Shown: positions 49,498 to 58,575 of the stretch, one piece after another
Layout: every line of letters begins with the position of its first letter
How positions within the stretch are numbered: the stretch's first letter is position 1
NCBI GenBank assembly: GCA_946185305.1
Contig: CAMHJE010000003.1
Coordinates: forward strand, 16,253 to 80,252
Length of the DNA stretch: 64,000 nt
Direction of reading: 5' to 3'
Origin: UBA3792 sp946185305
GTDB taxonomy: Bacteria > Bacillota > Clostridia > Christensenellales > CAG-138
The notes under the pieces: model-generated
Database searches by the model: none
What the model was told of the DNA's origin: nothing
The model's input: only the letters and a program-made list of their open reading frames with translations
Translations under genes and position numbers: made by a program

Positions 49498-49905
49498 ATG
49501 GAGCGTCCATACGGCAGCGAAAAAACCAAAATGACCGCGTCGGGCATGCGGCTGTATCGCCCGACACAGCCGACCTCGTCCAAGGAAGTGAAACGAAACC
49601 GTCGCCGCGCCGCGCGGGAAGCGCGTATGCAGTCCGAGCTGCGCTTTTCCACGCTGTCCAAGGTGATGATTCTCGTCTCGGTGTTCCTTGTGGCGCTGAC
49701 GGCGCTCCTGTCGCTGTTCGGCGCGGCGGAATACGCGCAGATCTCGACGGACATTGCGACGATTGACGCAGACATCGAATCGTATCAGCAGATGATTTCG
49801 CAGGTCAAGAAAACGCAGAGCTCGATGAACGACTATGCCTCGATCACCGATGCGTGTCTCGATCGCGGGATGCAGATGATCTGGGAGCCGGGAAACACAC
49901 AGTAA
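49498..49905 (+). CDS. ftsL: FtsL-like division protein
   Basis: The 135-residue protein has a basic cytoplasmic N-terminus (about 1-50), one membrane helix (about 56-77: VMILVSVFLVALTALL) and a short coiled-coil (DIATIDADIESYQQMISQVKKT). Sequence identity is too low for motif proof, but size, topology and position between rsmH and the class B PBP match FtsL, which links FtsQ, DivIC and the septal synthase. GGAAAGGAG precedes the ATG. The 95-base gap before it holds no clear terminator. Confidence 0.75.
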   Translation: MERPYGSEKTKMTASGMRLYRPTQPTSSKEVKRNRRRAAREARMQSELRFSTLSKVMILVSVFLVALTALLSLFGAAEYAQISTDIATIDADIESYQQMISQVKKTQSSMNDYASITDACLDRGMQMIWEPGNTQ

Positions 49906-49959
49906 CCAACGGGACAAAACGGTACAGCACAGGACAAATTTTTCAGAAAGGACGGCGGC

Positions 49960-52203
49960 ATGGCAAAGCGGACGATTTGGGAATCCATTCGCGGGTTCCT
50001 GACGGGACAAACGAACGGCAATACGGCTGCGGCGGCGAAGGGCAAACTGGCGTTTGCACTTGCGGCGGCGATGCTGGCTTTTTTGATGCTCGTGATCCAG
50101 CTTTTTTCCGTGTCCGTCTTAAAAGGCAAGGAGTGGACTGAAAAGGCCATGCGCCAATGGTCGCGCACGACCTATATCAAGGCCGACCGCGGGCAGATCA
50201 CCGACCGCGACGGCACCGTGCTCGCCTCGTCCTATACGACGTATCAGGTCTGCGTCAATCCGCAGAACATTCAGGTGGACGACCGCGAGCGTATCGCAAA
50301 CATCCTGTCCACCTATCTCGACATGGACTATGACGCGGTTCTAGCCAAGATGAGCAAAACGCGCATCAAGCGCGGCACCGAAAACGACGAAAACCCGGAG
50401 CGTATTCTGCTGTCGCAGGTCAAGATCAAGGATCAGGTCGATAAGGAAGTCATTTCACAGCTGAACGCTATGCAGCTCGGCACCGGCGTGAGCTATTATG
50501 CCGACGTAAAGCGCGACTATCCGGAAAGCGGCTACTATGCACAGCTTTTGGGCTTTACGAACGTGGACGGCGACGGGCAGACCGGCATCGAGCTGACCTA
50601 CAATAAATATCTGGCGGGCTCGGACGGCTACATCAAGACCGATACCGACCGTGACAACAACCCCGTCCCCGGCGGCGAGGAGGAATACATCCTGCCCGTT
50701 TCCGGCGGCAACGTAACGCTGACGACAAATACCGGCTTGCAGGCGATCCTCGAAAACGCGCTGCAGGAGGCCTGCACGGTCAACAACGCCGCCACCGCTT
50801 ACGGCATTCTGATGAGCCCCAAGACCGGCGAGATCTATGCCGAGGGCAGCTATCCGACGTTCGATTCCTCGGCGCCGCCGCGCTCCGACGCGAAGCTGCT
50901 GCTGGAGCTGTCGAAAAACCGCATCGTGACCGATACCTATGAGCCCGGCTCGACGTTCAAGGTCATTACGCTGGCGTCGGCGCTCGATACCGGCGCGGTC
51001 ACGGTCAACACGACGTTCAACTGCAAGGGCAGCCTGCTTGTCAAGGGCGAGCGGATCAAGTGCTGGCGCTCGGCCGGGCACGGCACGCAATCCTTGGGCG
51101 ACGCGGTCGCCAATTCATGCAACCCGGCGTTTATGTCGATGGCGCTGCGCATGGGTCTGGATACCTTTTACGGGAAGATTTATGAGTTCGGCTTCAACGA
51201 TGTGACCGGCAGCGGGATCATGGGCGAGACGAGCGGTACGGTCACGCATAAGAAATATGTGCGCGACGCCGACCTTGCGCGCATCGGCTTCGGCCAAAGC
51301 ATTTCGTGTACCGGCATGCAGCTGGCGACCGCGTTCACCGCGGCGATCAACGGCGGCGAGCTGATCAAGCCGTATATCGTGGCGGAGATCACCGACAACG
51401 ACGGCAACGTGCTGCTGAAGAACGAACGCACCGTCGTGCGGCGCGTGGTTTCCGGGGAGACGAGCGCCATCGTGCGCGAGCTCCTGCGGGGCGTCGTCGA
51501 AAACGGCAGCGGCAAGAACGCGCAGGTTTACGGCTACACGGTCGGCGGCAAAACCGGCACGTCGCAAAAATACAACGAGGACGGCACGGTGTCCAATACG
51601 CGCCTGATCGCCTCGTTCATCGGCTTCGCACCGGTATCCGATCCGCAGTTCGTCTGTCTGATCGTCGTTGACGAGCCGCAGGTACCGTCGGTGTACGGCA
51701 GTACCGTCGCCGCGCCGTTTGTGCAGCAGGTTCTGGCTTCGTCGCTGTCGCTGATGGGCGTTGCGCCGGACACCGTGAATACCTCGGCTACAGTGCCGAA
51801 CGTGACCGGCATGACCGTCGAGGAGGCCGTGCAGGCGCTCCGGGAAAGCGGCCTAACCGCCACGTATATTGAAACGGAGGCGCAGTCGGTCGTGACCGCG
51901 CAGGTGCCGCGCAGCAACGTGACGGTCGTGCGCGGCAGCAACGTGATTCTGTATTCGAACGGCTACAGCTTCTTCAATTACGACACCGAGGAAGCGGCGG
52001 AGACCGTCGAGGTGCCCGACGTGGTCGGCAACGGGCAGCAGAACGACCGCATCATGGCGCGGGATAAGCTCGAAAAGGTCGGCCTTGTCATGGATTATGA
52101 CGCGACGCATTGCATCGGCTTTGCCGTTTCGCAATCCTACGCGCCCGGCACGACCGTTCCGGTCGGAACCGTTGTGCATGTGGAATTTGCGCCCAAGGAA
52201 TGA
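49960..52203 (+). CDS. Class B penicillin-binding protein with PASTA domains (FtsI/SpoVD type)
   Basis: This 747-residue transpeptidase cross-links peptidoglycan at the septum or spore cortex. It has a membrane anchor (about 30-50), a PBP dimer domain, and a transpeptidase domain: SxxK is in EPGSTFKVI, SxN is SCN in VANSCNPAF, and KTG is in VGGKTGTSQ. Two PASTA domains follow (VPNVTGMTVEEAVQAL and VEVPDVVG). Bacillus SpoVD has one, vegetative PBP2B two. The enzyme is paired with a FtsW/SpoVE synthase three genes later. FtsI or SpoVD cannot be told apart here. Confidence 0.92.
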   Translation: MAKRTIWESIRGFLTGQTNGNTAAAAKGKLAFALAAAMLAFLMLVIQLFSVSVLKGKEWTEKAMRQWSRTTYIKADRGQITDRDGTVLASSYTTYQVCVNPQNIQVDDRERIANILSTYLDMDYDAVLAKMSKTRIKRGTENDENPERILLSQVKIKDQVDKEVISQLNAMQLGTGVSYYADVKRDYPESGYYAQLLGFTNVDGDGQTGIELTYNKYLAGSDGYIKTDTDRDNNPVPGGEEEYILPVSGGNVTLTTNTGLQAILENALQEACTVNNAATAYGILMSPKTGEIYAEGSYPTFDSSAPPRSDAKLLLELSKNRIVTDTYEPGSTFKVITLASALDTGAVTVNTTFNCKGSLLVKGERIKCWRSAGHGTQSLGDAVANSCNPAFMSMALRMGLDTFYGKIYEFGFNDVTGSGIMGETSGTVTHKKYVRDADLARIGFGQSISCTGMQLATAFTAAINGGELIKPYIVAEITDNDGNVLLKNERTVVRRVVSGETSAIVRELLRGVVENGSGKNAQVYGYTVGGKTGTSQKYNEDGTVSNTRLIASFIGFAPVSDPQFVCLIVVDEPQVPSVYGSTVAAPFVQQVLASSLSLMGVAPDTVNTSATVPNVTGMTVEEAVQALRESGLTATYIETEAQSVVTAQVPRSNVTVVRGSNVILYSNGYSFFNYDTEEAAETVEVPDVVGNGQQNDRIMARDKLEKVGLVMDYDATHCIGFAVSQSYAPGTTVPVGTVVHVEFAPKE

Positions 52204-52242
52204 ACCCTGATTTTGTATCCACAGGAAGGAAAAAGACTCCGT

Positions 52243-53676
52243 ATGAAAGTATCTGAAATCGCAAAAGAGCTGAACGCGGCCTATATCGGCGGCGACGCAG
52301 AGATCACCTCCGTTACCTACGATTCCCGCCGCGTCACGGAGGGATGTCTCTTTTGCTGCCTGGTCGGACTCGTTTCCGACGGACATACCTTTGCAGCGCA
52401 GGCGGCGGACAAGGGTGCGGCGGCGCTGCTGGTGCAGCGTCGGCTGCCGATCGAGCTGCCGCAGATCATCGTGCCTGACGGCCGCAAGGCCATGGCACTT
52501 GCGGCGGCTTGCATTTACGGCCACCCGGAGCGCGAAATGATGATGCTCGGCGTGACCGGCACGAACGGCAAGACGAGCACAACCTATATGGTCAAGGCCA
52601 TTGCCGAGCATGCGGGCTTAAAAGTCGGGCTGATCGGCACGATCCAGAACATGATCGGCAATGAGGTCATCGAGACCGGCCGCACGACGCCCGAAAGCGC
52701 GGACCTGTTCGCGCTGCTGCGCCGCATGGCGGACGAGGGCACCGATCTGTGTGTGATGGAGGTTTCGAGCCATGCGCTTGTGCAGGATCGCGTCTACGGC
52801 ATCCCGTACCGCGTGGCGATGTTCACAAACCTTACGCAGGATCATCTCGACTACCACAAGACGTTCGACAATTATCTGAACGCGAAAAAGCTGCTGTTCT
52901 CGCAATGTGAGATTGCGGTGATCAACCACGACGATCCGCATGCCGAGCGCATCATGGAGGGGCTTGAATGTCCGATTTATACCATCGGCATCCATACGCC
53001 CGCGAGCTTCAACGCGTCGAATATCGACATTAAGACCTCCGGCGTGCGCTTCCTTTTGCGGACGCCGAAGGGCGAAAGCATGGTGAACCTGAAGATCTCC
53101 GGCCTGTTCTCGATCTACAATGCGATGGGCGCGGCGGCGATGATGCAGCTTTGCGGCTTTTCGATGAAGGACATCGTCGGCGGACTGGAGCAGCTGGACG
53201 GCGTGGCGGGACGGCTGCAGGCCGTGGACACCGGCGACAAGCCGTATACCGTCTACGTCGATTACGCGCACACGCCCGACGCGCTCGAAAATGTGCTTTC
53301 GACTGTGCGCGGCTTTGCCAAGGCGCGTGTGGTGGCGCTGTTCGGCTGCGGCGGCGACCGCGACCGCGCCAAACGCCCGCTGATGGGCGAGATCGCGGGG
53401 CGGCATGCGGATTACGTGATCGTCACAAGCGACAACCCGCGCTCCGAAAGCCCGGAATCCATCGTCAAAACGATCGAGGACGGCGTGAAAAAGACGGGAG
53501 TGCCGTACACGGTGATCGTGAACCGAAAAGAAGCGATTGCCTACGCGCTGGACAATCTGCAGCCCGACGATATTCTTGTCATTGCGGGCAAGGGACATGA
53601 GAATTACCAGGAGATCAAGGGCGTCAAGTATCACTTTGACGACAAAGAGGTAGTGGAGGAGCTCCTGCGGGGATAA
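52243..53676 (+). CDS. murE: UDP-MurNAc-tripeptide synthetase (m-DAP adding)
   Basis: MurE (477 residues) adds the third residue of the stem peptide. VTGTNGKTSTTYM (P-loop, about 102-114), EVSSHAL, FTNLTQDHLDYH and YAHTPDALE are the conserved sites; DNPRSE is the motif that selects meso-diaminopimelate over lysine. That agrees with the NlpC/P60 hydrolase and with spore-forming Clostridia. The ATG at 52243 follows AGGAAGGA, 12 bases upstream. murF, normally next, is not found. Confidence 0.94.
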   Translation: MKVSEIAKELNAAYIGGDAEITSVTYDSRRVTEGCLFCCLVGLVSDGHTFAAQAADKGAAALLVQRRLPIELPQIIVPDGRKAMALAAACIYGHPEREMMMLGVTGTNGKTSTTYMVKAIAEHAGLKVGLIGTIQNMIGNEVIETGRTTPESADLFALLRRMADEGTDLCVMEVSSHALVQDRVYGIPYRVAMFTNLTQDHLDYHKTFDNYLNAKKLLFSQCEIAVINHDDPHAERIMEGLECPIYTIGIHTPASFNASNIDIKTSGVRFLLRTPKGESMVNLKISGLFSIYNAMGAAAMMQLCGFSMKDIVGGLEQLDGVAGRLQAVDTGDKPYTVYVDYAHTPDALENVLSTVRGFAKARVVALFGCGGDRDRAKRPLMGEIAGRHADYVIVTSDNPRSESPESIVKTIEDGVKKTGVPYTVIVNRKEAIAYALDNLQPDDILVIAGKGHENYQEIKGVKYHFDDKEVVEELLRG

Positions 53677-53688
53677 TGCGCCTGCGGG

Positions 53689-54669
53689 ATGAGGGGCATG
53701 TACGGAGTTATTTTACATTCGCTGTCGGCGCTGCTGACAGCCTTTGCGCTGGCGGCGGTGCTCGCGCCGGTATCCATTCCGATGCTGCGTTCGCTGAAGG
53801 AGCCAAAGGCGGAGAAGGCGGGCGGGCTGCCGACGATGGGCGGCATGATCCTGTTCGGCGCGGCGCTGATCGGCTCGCTGCTGTGGGCGCGGGACAGCTA
53901 TGCGTTTCTGCTCCCCGCGCTGCTGCTGACCGCCCTGATGGGCATGGTCGGTTTTGCGGACGATCTTTTACAGGCGCGCATCGGGAGCGGGCTTGTGCTG
54001 TGGCAGAAGCTGACGCTGCAGGGCGTGATCGCGCTCGGCTTTGCGGTGCTGTTTTATTTGATGGAAAACGTCGGGCCTGCCGTATGGCTCGACTGGGGCA
54101 CGCTCGGCTTTTTCTACGTACCGCTGGCGGCGGCGTTCATCGTCGGAACCGTCAATGCGGTGCGGCTGACCGAGGAGGTCAACGGCCTGCCTTTGGCGGC
54201 GGGCGGCACGGGCGCGCTGCTGTGGTGCGCGCTGCTCTGCATGCTGGTGCAGACCGCGACGCCGGTGAAAAACAGCGCGCTGCTGCTGAGCCTCGGCGAT
54301 CTTGCGGTGTTCGGCGCGGCGATTGCCGGCGGGGCGTTGGGCCTGCTGCTGTATAATTCGCCGCCCGCGCGACTGCGCATCGGGGAGACCGGCGCATACG
54401 TGCTCGGCGGGGCGCTGGCGGCGCTCGCGCTGCTGAGCCGCACGGCGCTTGCCTTGCCGCTGCTCGGCGTCGGGTTTGTGGCGACGGGGCTTTCGGTCGT
54501 TGTGCAGATCGTGTCCTATCGCATGGGCAAGGCCGTGTTTCGCGCGGTGCCGTTCCATCGGCAGCTGGCGGCGATGGGCATGCCCGAATCGAAAATCATT
54601 ATGGTCTACGCGATCTTCACCGTTGTCGGCGGCGCGGCCGCCATGCTGATCGCGTGGTTTACAAAATAA
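53689..54669 (+). CDS. mraY: MraY-like phospho-MurNAc-pentapeptide transferase with altered active site
   Basis: The 326-residue, roughly ten-helix protein sits where MraY is expected and shares LPTMGGM, the DD of GFADDLLQ (Asp91, Asp92), WQKL, NAVxLT and YNSPP. MraY moves phospho-MurNAc-pentapeptide to undecaprenyl phosphate, making lipid I. Several motifs differ: NLTDGLDGL reads RLTEEVNGL (159-167), MGDTGS reads IGETGA (Glu233 for the third catalytic Asp) and PxHHHFE reads PFHRQLA. The protein may still work with changed chemistry, have another substrate, or be inactive with a second MraY elsewhere. The start may be ATG 53689 or 53698; neither has a strong ribosome binding site. Confidence 0.75.
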   Translation: MRGMYGVILHSLSALLTAFALAAVLAPVSIPMLRSLKEPKAEKAGGLPTMGGMILFGAALIGSLLWARDSYAFLLPALLLTALMGMVGFADDLLQARIGSGLVLWQKLTLQGVIALGFAVLFYLMENVGPAVWLDWGTLGFFYVPLAAAFIVGTVNAVRLTEEVNGLPLAAGGTGALLWCALLCMLVQTATPVKNSALLLSLGDLAVFGAAIAGGALGLLLYNSPPARLRIGETGAYVLGGALAALALLSRTALALPLLGVGFVATGLSVVVQIVSYRMGKAVFRAVPFHRQLAAMGMPESKIIMVYAIFTVVGGAAAMLIAWFTK

Positions 54670-54688
54670 AAGGTTTAGTGGAGGGATT

Positions 54689-56041
54689 ATGGAACGACAG
54701 AAAACGGCATTGATCGTCGGCATGGCAAAGAGCGGCATTGCGGCGGCAAGGCTTTTGTATCAGGACAATTACCGCATCATCATCAACGACATGAAGCCGG
54801 AGATCAAGGGCCTTTTTGACCAGCTGTCCGGCATCGCCTACGAGGTCAAGCTCGGCGCAAACCCGATGGATCTCTTGGACGGCGTCGATCTTCTGGTTCC
54901 GAGTCCGATCATTCCGATGACGCGCGACTTTATCGTAGAGGCCAAGCGCCGCGGGATCGAGGTCATTTCGGAAATCGAGCTCGGCTATCGCTATGCCAAG
55001 GCGGACTTCGTCTGCATCACCGGTACGAACGGCAAGACCACCTGCACGGCGCTGACCGGCGAGCTTTTCAAGGCCGCAGGCAAAACGACTTACGTGCTCG
55101 GCAATATCGGCGTTGCGATTTCGGCGCATGCGCTCGAAACGAAGCCCGGCGATATCGTCGTGGCGGAAACCGCCGCGCTGCAGCTGGAGGGCAACAGCCG
55201 CTTCCACGCGATTGCGGCGGGCGTCTGCAACATCACGCCCGACCACCTCGATCACTTCGGCACGATGGAAAACTACATTGCGGCCAAGGCGAAGATTCTG
55301 GACAACCAGACCGAAAACGACTATGCCGTGCTGAACTACGACGACGATACCGTGCGCGATTTTGCCCGGCTCACGCCCGCGCATGTGCTGTATTTCTCCC
55401 GTAAATCCGAGGTCGAGCAGGGCATGTTCCTGCGCGGCAATACGCTCGTCTACCGCATCGGCGACAAGGAAGGCGAGCTGATGGATGCGCGCGATATCCG
55501 TATCCCCGGCGGGCATAATCTTGAAAACGCGATGCTGTGCGCGCTCCTCGGCCTGTCGCAGGGGATCGCGCCGGAAACCATCGTCGAGGTGTTCAAGACG
55601 TTCCCCGGCGTAGAGCACCGGATCGAATACGTCTGCACGCGCGGCGGCGTCGATTACATCAACGATTCCAAGGGCACCAACCCGGCTTCGACGGTGCGCG
55701 CGATCGAGTCGATGAAAAAGCCGACCGTGCTGCTGCTCGGCGGCTATGACAAGCATATCAGCTTCGACGAGCTGTTCGAGGCGTTCACGCCGATCGTCAA
55801 GGCGTGCGTCGTGATCGGCGACACGCAGGCGCAGATTCTGGAAACTGCGGCGCGCTTCGGCTATGCCGATCTGTGCCGCACCGCCGATTCGTTCGGCGAA
55901 GCCGTCGATCTGTGCAGAGCGCTGGCAAAGCCCGGCGACGCGGTGCTGCTGTCTCCGGCCTGCGCGAGCTGGGACATGTTCGACAACTATGAGCAGCGCG
56001 GGCGCGTATTCAAGCAGATCGTCCGTGAATACGCGGATTGA
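54689..56041 (+). CDS. murD: UDP-MurNAc-L-alanine:D-glutamate ligase
   Basis: MurD (450 residues) adds D-Glu to the stem peptide. The N-terminal Rossmann motif is VGMAKSGIAAARLL, the P-loop GTNGKTTCTALTG (about 111-123), NITPDHLDHFGT and INDSKGTNP follow, and LSPACASWDMFDNYEQRG closes the site. Two motifs vary: SPGVP reads SPIIP and SSFQLE reads AALQLE. GTGGAGGG precedes the ATG. It lies 19 bases after the mraY-like gene. Confidence 0.93.
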   Translation: MERQKTALIVGMAKSGIAAARLLYQDNYRIIINDMKPEIKGLFDQLSGIAYEVKLGANPMDLLDGVDLLVPSPIIPMTRDFIVEAKRRGIEVISEIELGYRYAKADFVCITGTNGKTTCTALTGELFKAAGKTTYVLGNIGVAISAHALETKPGDIVVAETAALQLEGNSRFHAIAAGVCNITPDHLDHFGTMENYIAAKAKILDNQTENDYAVLNYDDDTVRDFARLTPAHVLYFSRKSEVEQGMFLRGNTLVYRIGDKEGELMDARDIRIPGGHNLENAMLCALLGLSQGIAPETIVEVFKTFPGVEHRIEYVCTRGGVDYINDSKGTNPASTVRAIESMKKPTVLLLGGYDKHISFDELFEAFTPIVKACVVIGDTQAQILETAARFGYADLCRTADSFGEAVDLCRALAKPGDAVLLSPACASWDMFDNYEQRGRVFKQIVREYAD

Positions 56042-56071
56042 AGCTGACAATACAGAACGGAGAGCAAATGC

Positions 56072-57238
56072 ATGGAAGCCATCCCGGTCAAACGAGAACA
56101 ACGCACAAAGGCGCGCGGCTATAAGCTGTTCGGCACGTCGCAGGGAAGGATCGACTTTTCGATCCTGCTTGTCGTGTCGATTTTGTGCGCGTTCGGCCTT
56201 GTGATGATCTTCTCCGCAAGCTATTATTACGCACAGCATTATTCCGGCACGAACCACGACGGGTTCTATTACCTCAAGCGGCAGGCGCTGTACCTGCTGA
56301 TCGGGTACCCGGTCATGCTGCTGCTGTCGATGCTGAACTATCGCGTGATTCAAAAGCTGAACGTCGCGGCGCTGCTGTTTTCGATCGCGCTGCTCGTTCT
56401 GGTGCTGCTGATCGGGCAGAACAAAAACGGCGGAAAACGCTGGCTTGAATTTGCCGGCGTTTCGATTCAGCCGTCCGAGGTCGCCAAGTTCGGCATGATG
56501 ATCTTCATGTGCGCCTACATGTCCAAGCACCGCAACGAAATGCACACGTTCCGCAACGGCATGCTGCCGATGCTGATCGTCATCGGCTTTATCTCCGGTT
56601 TGATCATTTTACAGCCGAATATGTCGATGGCCGTTATCGTTGCGTTCCTCGGCGTCGTACTGCTGTTCCTCGGCGGCTGCGATATCCGACCGCTGATTGT
56701 TGTCGGCATCCTCGGTATCATCGCTGTGTTCGCGTTGGCGTATATCGCGCCGTATCGCTGGGCGCGCGTGACCTCGTTTCGCAACCCGGAGGAGGACCCG
56801 CTCGGCACCGGATATCAGCTGCTGCAGTCGTTCTACGCCATCGGCTCCGGCGGGCTGTTCGGCAAGGGCCTCAACAACAGCTATCAGAAGATGCTGTACA
56901 TGACCTACGGCGAATCGGACTTCATCTTTGCCATTTTGTGCGAGGAGTTCGGCTTTGTCGGCGGCACGCTGATTATCGCGCTGTATGCGTTTATCGTGTG
57001 GCGCGGGATGCGCGTTGCCATCAAGTGCCGCAACCGGTTCGGAAGCCTGCTCGCCGCCGGTATCTCCATCGTTTTCGGCTTCCAAGTGTTCGTCAACATC
57101 GCGGTCGTGACCGGGCTGATGCCCACGACCGGGCAGGCGCTGCCGTTCATTTCGGCGGGCGGCACGCAGCTGCTGGTGTTCCTTGCCGCTATGGGCGTGC
57201 TGCTGAATATTTCCCGCGACGTAAACCCGAACGACTGA
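56072..57238 (+). CDS. ftsW: SEDS peptidoglycan glycosyltransferase FtsW/SpoVE
   Basis: This 388-residue protein has ten membrane segments. SEDS enzymes polymerise lipid II into glycan strands with a class B PBP. Family motifs are FSASYYYA, GGKRWL, IQPSEVAKF, the loop YRWARVTSF.NPEEDPLGTGYQ (split here: YRWARVT and GTGYQLLQS), GESDFIFAILCEEFG with the likely catalytic Asp, and PTTGQALPFISAGGTQL. FtsW or SpoVE cannot be told apart. murG, its usual neighbour, is missing; murA follows 80 bases on. Confidence 0.93.
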   Translation: MEAIPVKREQRTKARGYKLFGTSQGRIDFSILLVVSILCAFGLVMIFSASYYYAQHYSGTNHDGFYYLKRQALYLLIGYPVMLLLSMLNYRVIQKLNVAALLFSIALLVLVLLIGQNKNGGKRWLEFAGVSIQPSEVAKFGMMIFMCAYMSKHRNEMHTFRNGMLPMLIVIGFISGLIILQPNMSMAVIVAFLGVVLLFLGGCDIRPLIVVGILGIIAVFALAYIAPYRWARVTSFRNPEEDPLGTGYQLLQSFYAIGSGGLFGKGLNNSYQKMLYMTYGESDFIFAILCEEFGFVGGTLIIALYAFIVWRGMRVAIKCRNRFGSLLAAGISIVFGFQVFVNIAVVTGLMPTTGQALPFISAGGTQLLVFLAAMGVLLNISRDVNPND

Positions 57239-57318
57239 TTCCGACGCCGTTCGCGGTTTTACGCACGTTTTGCCCCTGTATTGCATAAGATGCAGTATCT
57301 TTTTGAGGGGGCAAGGCT

Positions 57319-58572
57319 ATGGCAATTTGGACGATCACAGGCGGCACGCGGCTATGCGGCGAGGTGCGGGCGCACGGGGCCAAGAATGCGGCGCTGCCGA
57401 TCCTGGCGGCGACGGTGCTGATCAAGGCGCCGGTCACGCTGGATAACTGTCCGCCGCTGTCGGACATTGAGGACATGTGCGAGATTTTGCGCACGCTCGG
57501 CTGCACGGTTGTGCGCGAGGGCGATACCGTCACCGTGGACGCATCGACGGCGACGCACGGCAATCTGCCAGAAGCGCTGTCGCACCGCGTCAGAAGCTCG
57601 GTGTTTTTGCTCGGCTCGCTGCTATCGCGCTTCGGCGCGGCCTGCGCGCCGTATCCGGGCGGATGCGAGATCGGCAACCGGCCGATCGACCTGCATCTGT
57701 ACGCGCTGCGCGCCTTGGGCGTGGCCTGCCGCGAAACCGACGGCCGGATCTGCGCCGAGGCGACAAAATTACAGGGCGGCACGATCGACCTCGATTATCC
57801 GTCGGTCGGCGCGACCGAAAACGCCATGCTTGCGGCGGTGCGTGCGGACGGCGAAACGGTGATTCGCGGCGCGGCATGCGAGCCGGAGATCACCGACTTA
57901 CAACACTTTTTGAACGCCTGCGGCTTTGCCGTTTCCGGCGCGGGTACGCCGGAAATCCGCATCGCGGGGCGGCCGGAGGGCCACGGCACACGCTACCGGA
58001 TCATGCCGGATCGCATCGTGACCGGGACGTACTTATTGGCGGGCGCGATCACGCGCGGCTGCGTCACCGTGACGGATACGGACCCCGGGACGAATGGGGC
58101 GCTGCTTGCCAAGCTGTCGGCCTGCGGCTGCGAGGTCAAGCCGTATCGTGACGCGATCACGGTTTCGCTCGACCGGGCGCCCGGCGAGCTGTCGGTGGAA
58201 ACGCGGCCGTATCCGGCGTTCCCGACGGATTTGCAGGCGCAGCTGTTTGCGCTCGTTTCGCTCGGCAGCGGCACGAGCGTGATCACCGAGCATATCTTTG
58301 AAAACCGCTTCCGCCATGCGGCGGAGCTGAAGCGCATGGGCGCGCAGAACGACATCTTCGGGCGCACCGCGATTATTCGCGGCGTCGGCACGCTGCATGG
58401 CGCGCATGTGACGGCGCACGATCTGCGCTGCGGCGCGGCGCTCGTTCTGGCGGGACTTGCGGCCTCCGGCGTGACCGAGATCGCGTATGCGGAGCGGATC
58501 GACCGGGGCTATGACCGCATGGACGCTGCGATGGCGGCGCTCGGCGGACGGATTACACGAAAGGAAGAATAG
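57319..58572 (+). CDS. murA: UDP-GlcNAc 1-carboxyvinyltransferase
   Basis: MurA (417 residues) transfers enolpyruvate from PEP to UDP-GlcNAc, the first committed step of peptidoglycan synthesis. It shows GAKNAALPILAA with the binding Lys-Asn, the catalytic cysteine loop PGGCEIGNRPIDLH (Cys at about 115), VGATENAMLAAV and LRCGAALVLAGL. Cys rather than Asp predicts fosfomycin sensitivity. GAGGGGGC precedes the ATG. Many Clostridia carry a second copy. Confidence 0.95.
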   Translation: MAIWTITGGTRLCGEVRAHGAKNAALPILAATVLIKAPVTLDNCPPLSDIEDMCEILRTLGCTVVREGDTVTVDASTATHGNLPEALSHRVRSSVFLLGSLLSRFGAACAPYPGGCEIGNRPIDLHLYALRALGVACRETDGRICAEATKLQGGTIDLDYPSVGATENAMLAAVRADGETVIRGAACEPEITDLQHFLNACGFAVSGAGTPEIRIAGRPEGHGTRYRIMPDRIVTGTYLLAGAITRGCVTVTDTDPGTNGALLAKLSACGCEVKPYRDAITVSLDRAPGELSVETRPYPAFPTDLQAQLFALVSLGSGTSVITEHIFENRFRHAAELKRMGAQNDIFGRTAIIRGVGTLHGAHVTAHDLRCGAALVLAGLAASGVTEIAYAERIDRGYDRMDAAMAALGGRITRKEE

Positions 58573-58575
58573 GCA

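Noticed and set aside
53676..54356. A different frame starting at an ATG that overlaps the murE stop
   Set aside because: The overlap looks attractive, but its product is a low-complexity shadow; the MraY motifs are in the frame from 53689.
54659..56545. A 628-codon open frame on the minus strand opposite murD and ftsW
   Set aside because: Shadow of two conserved genes; no start signal.
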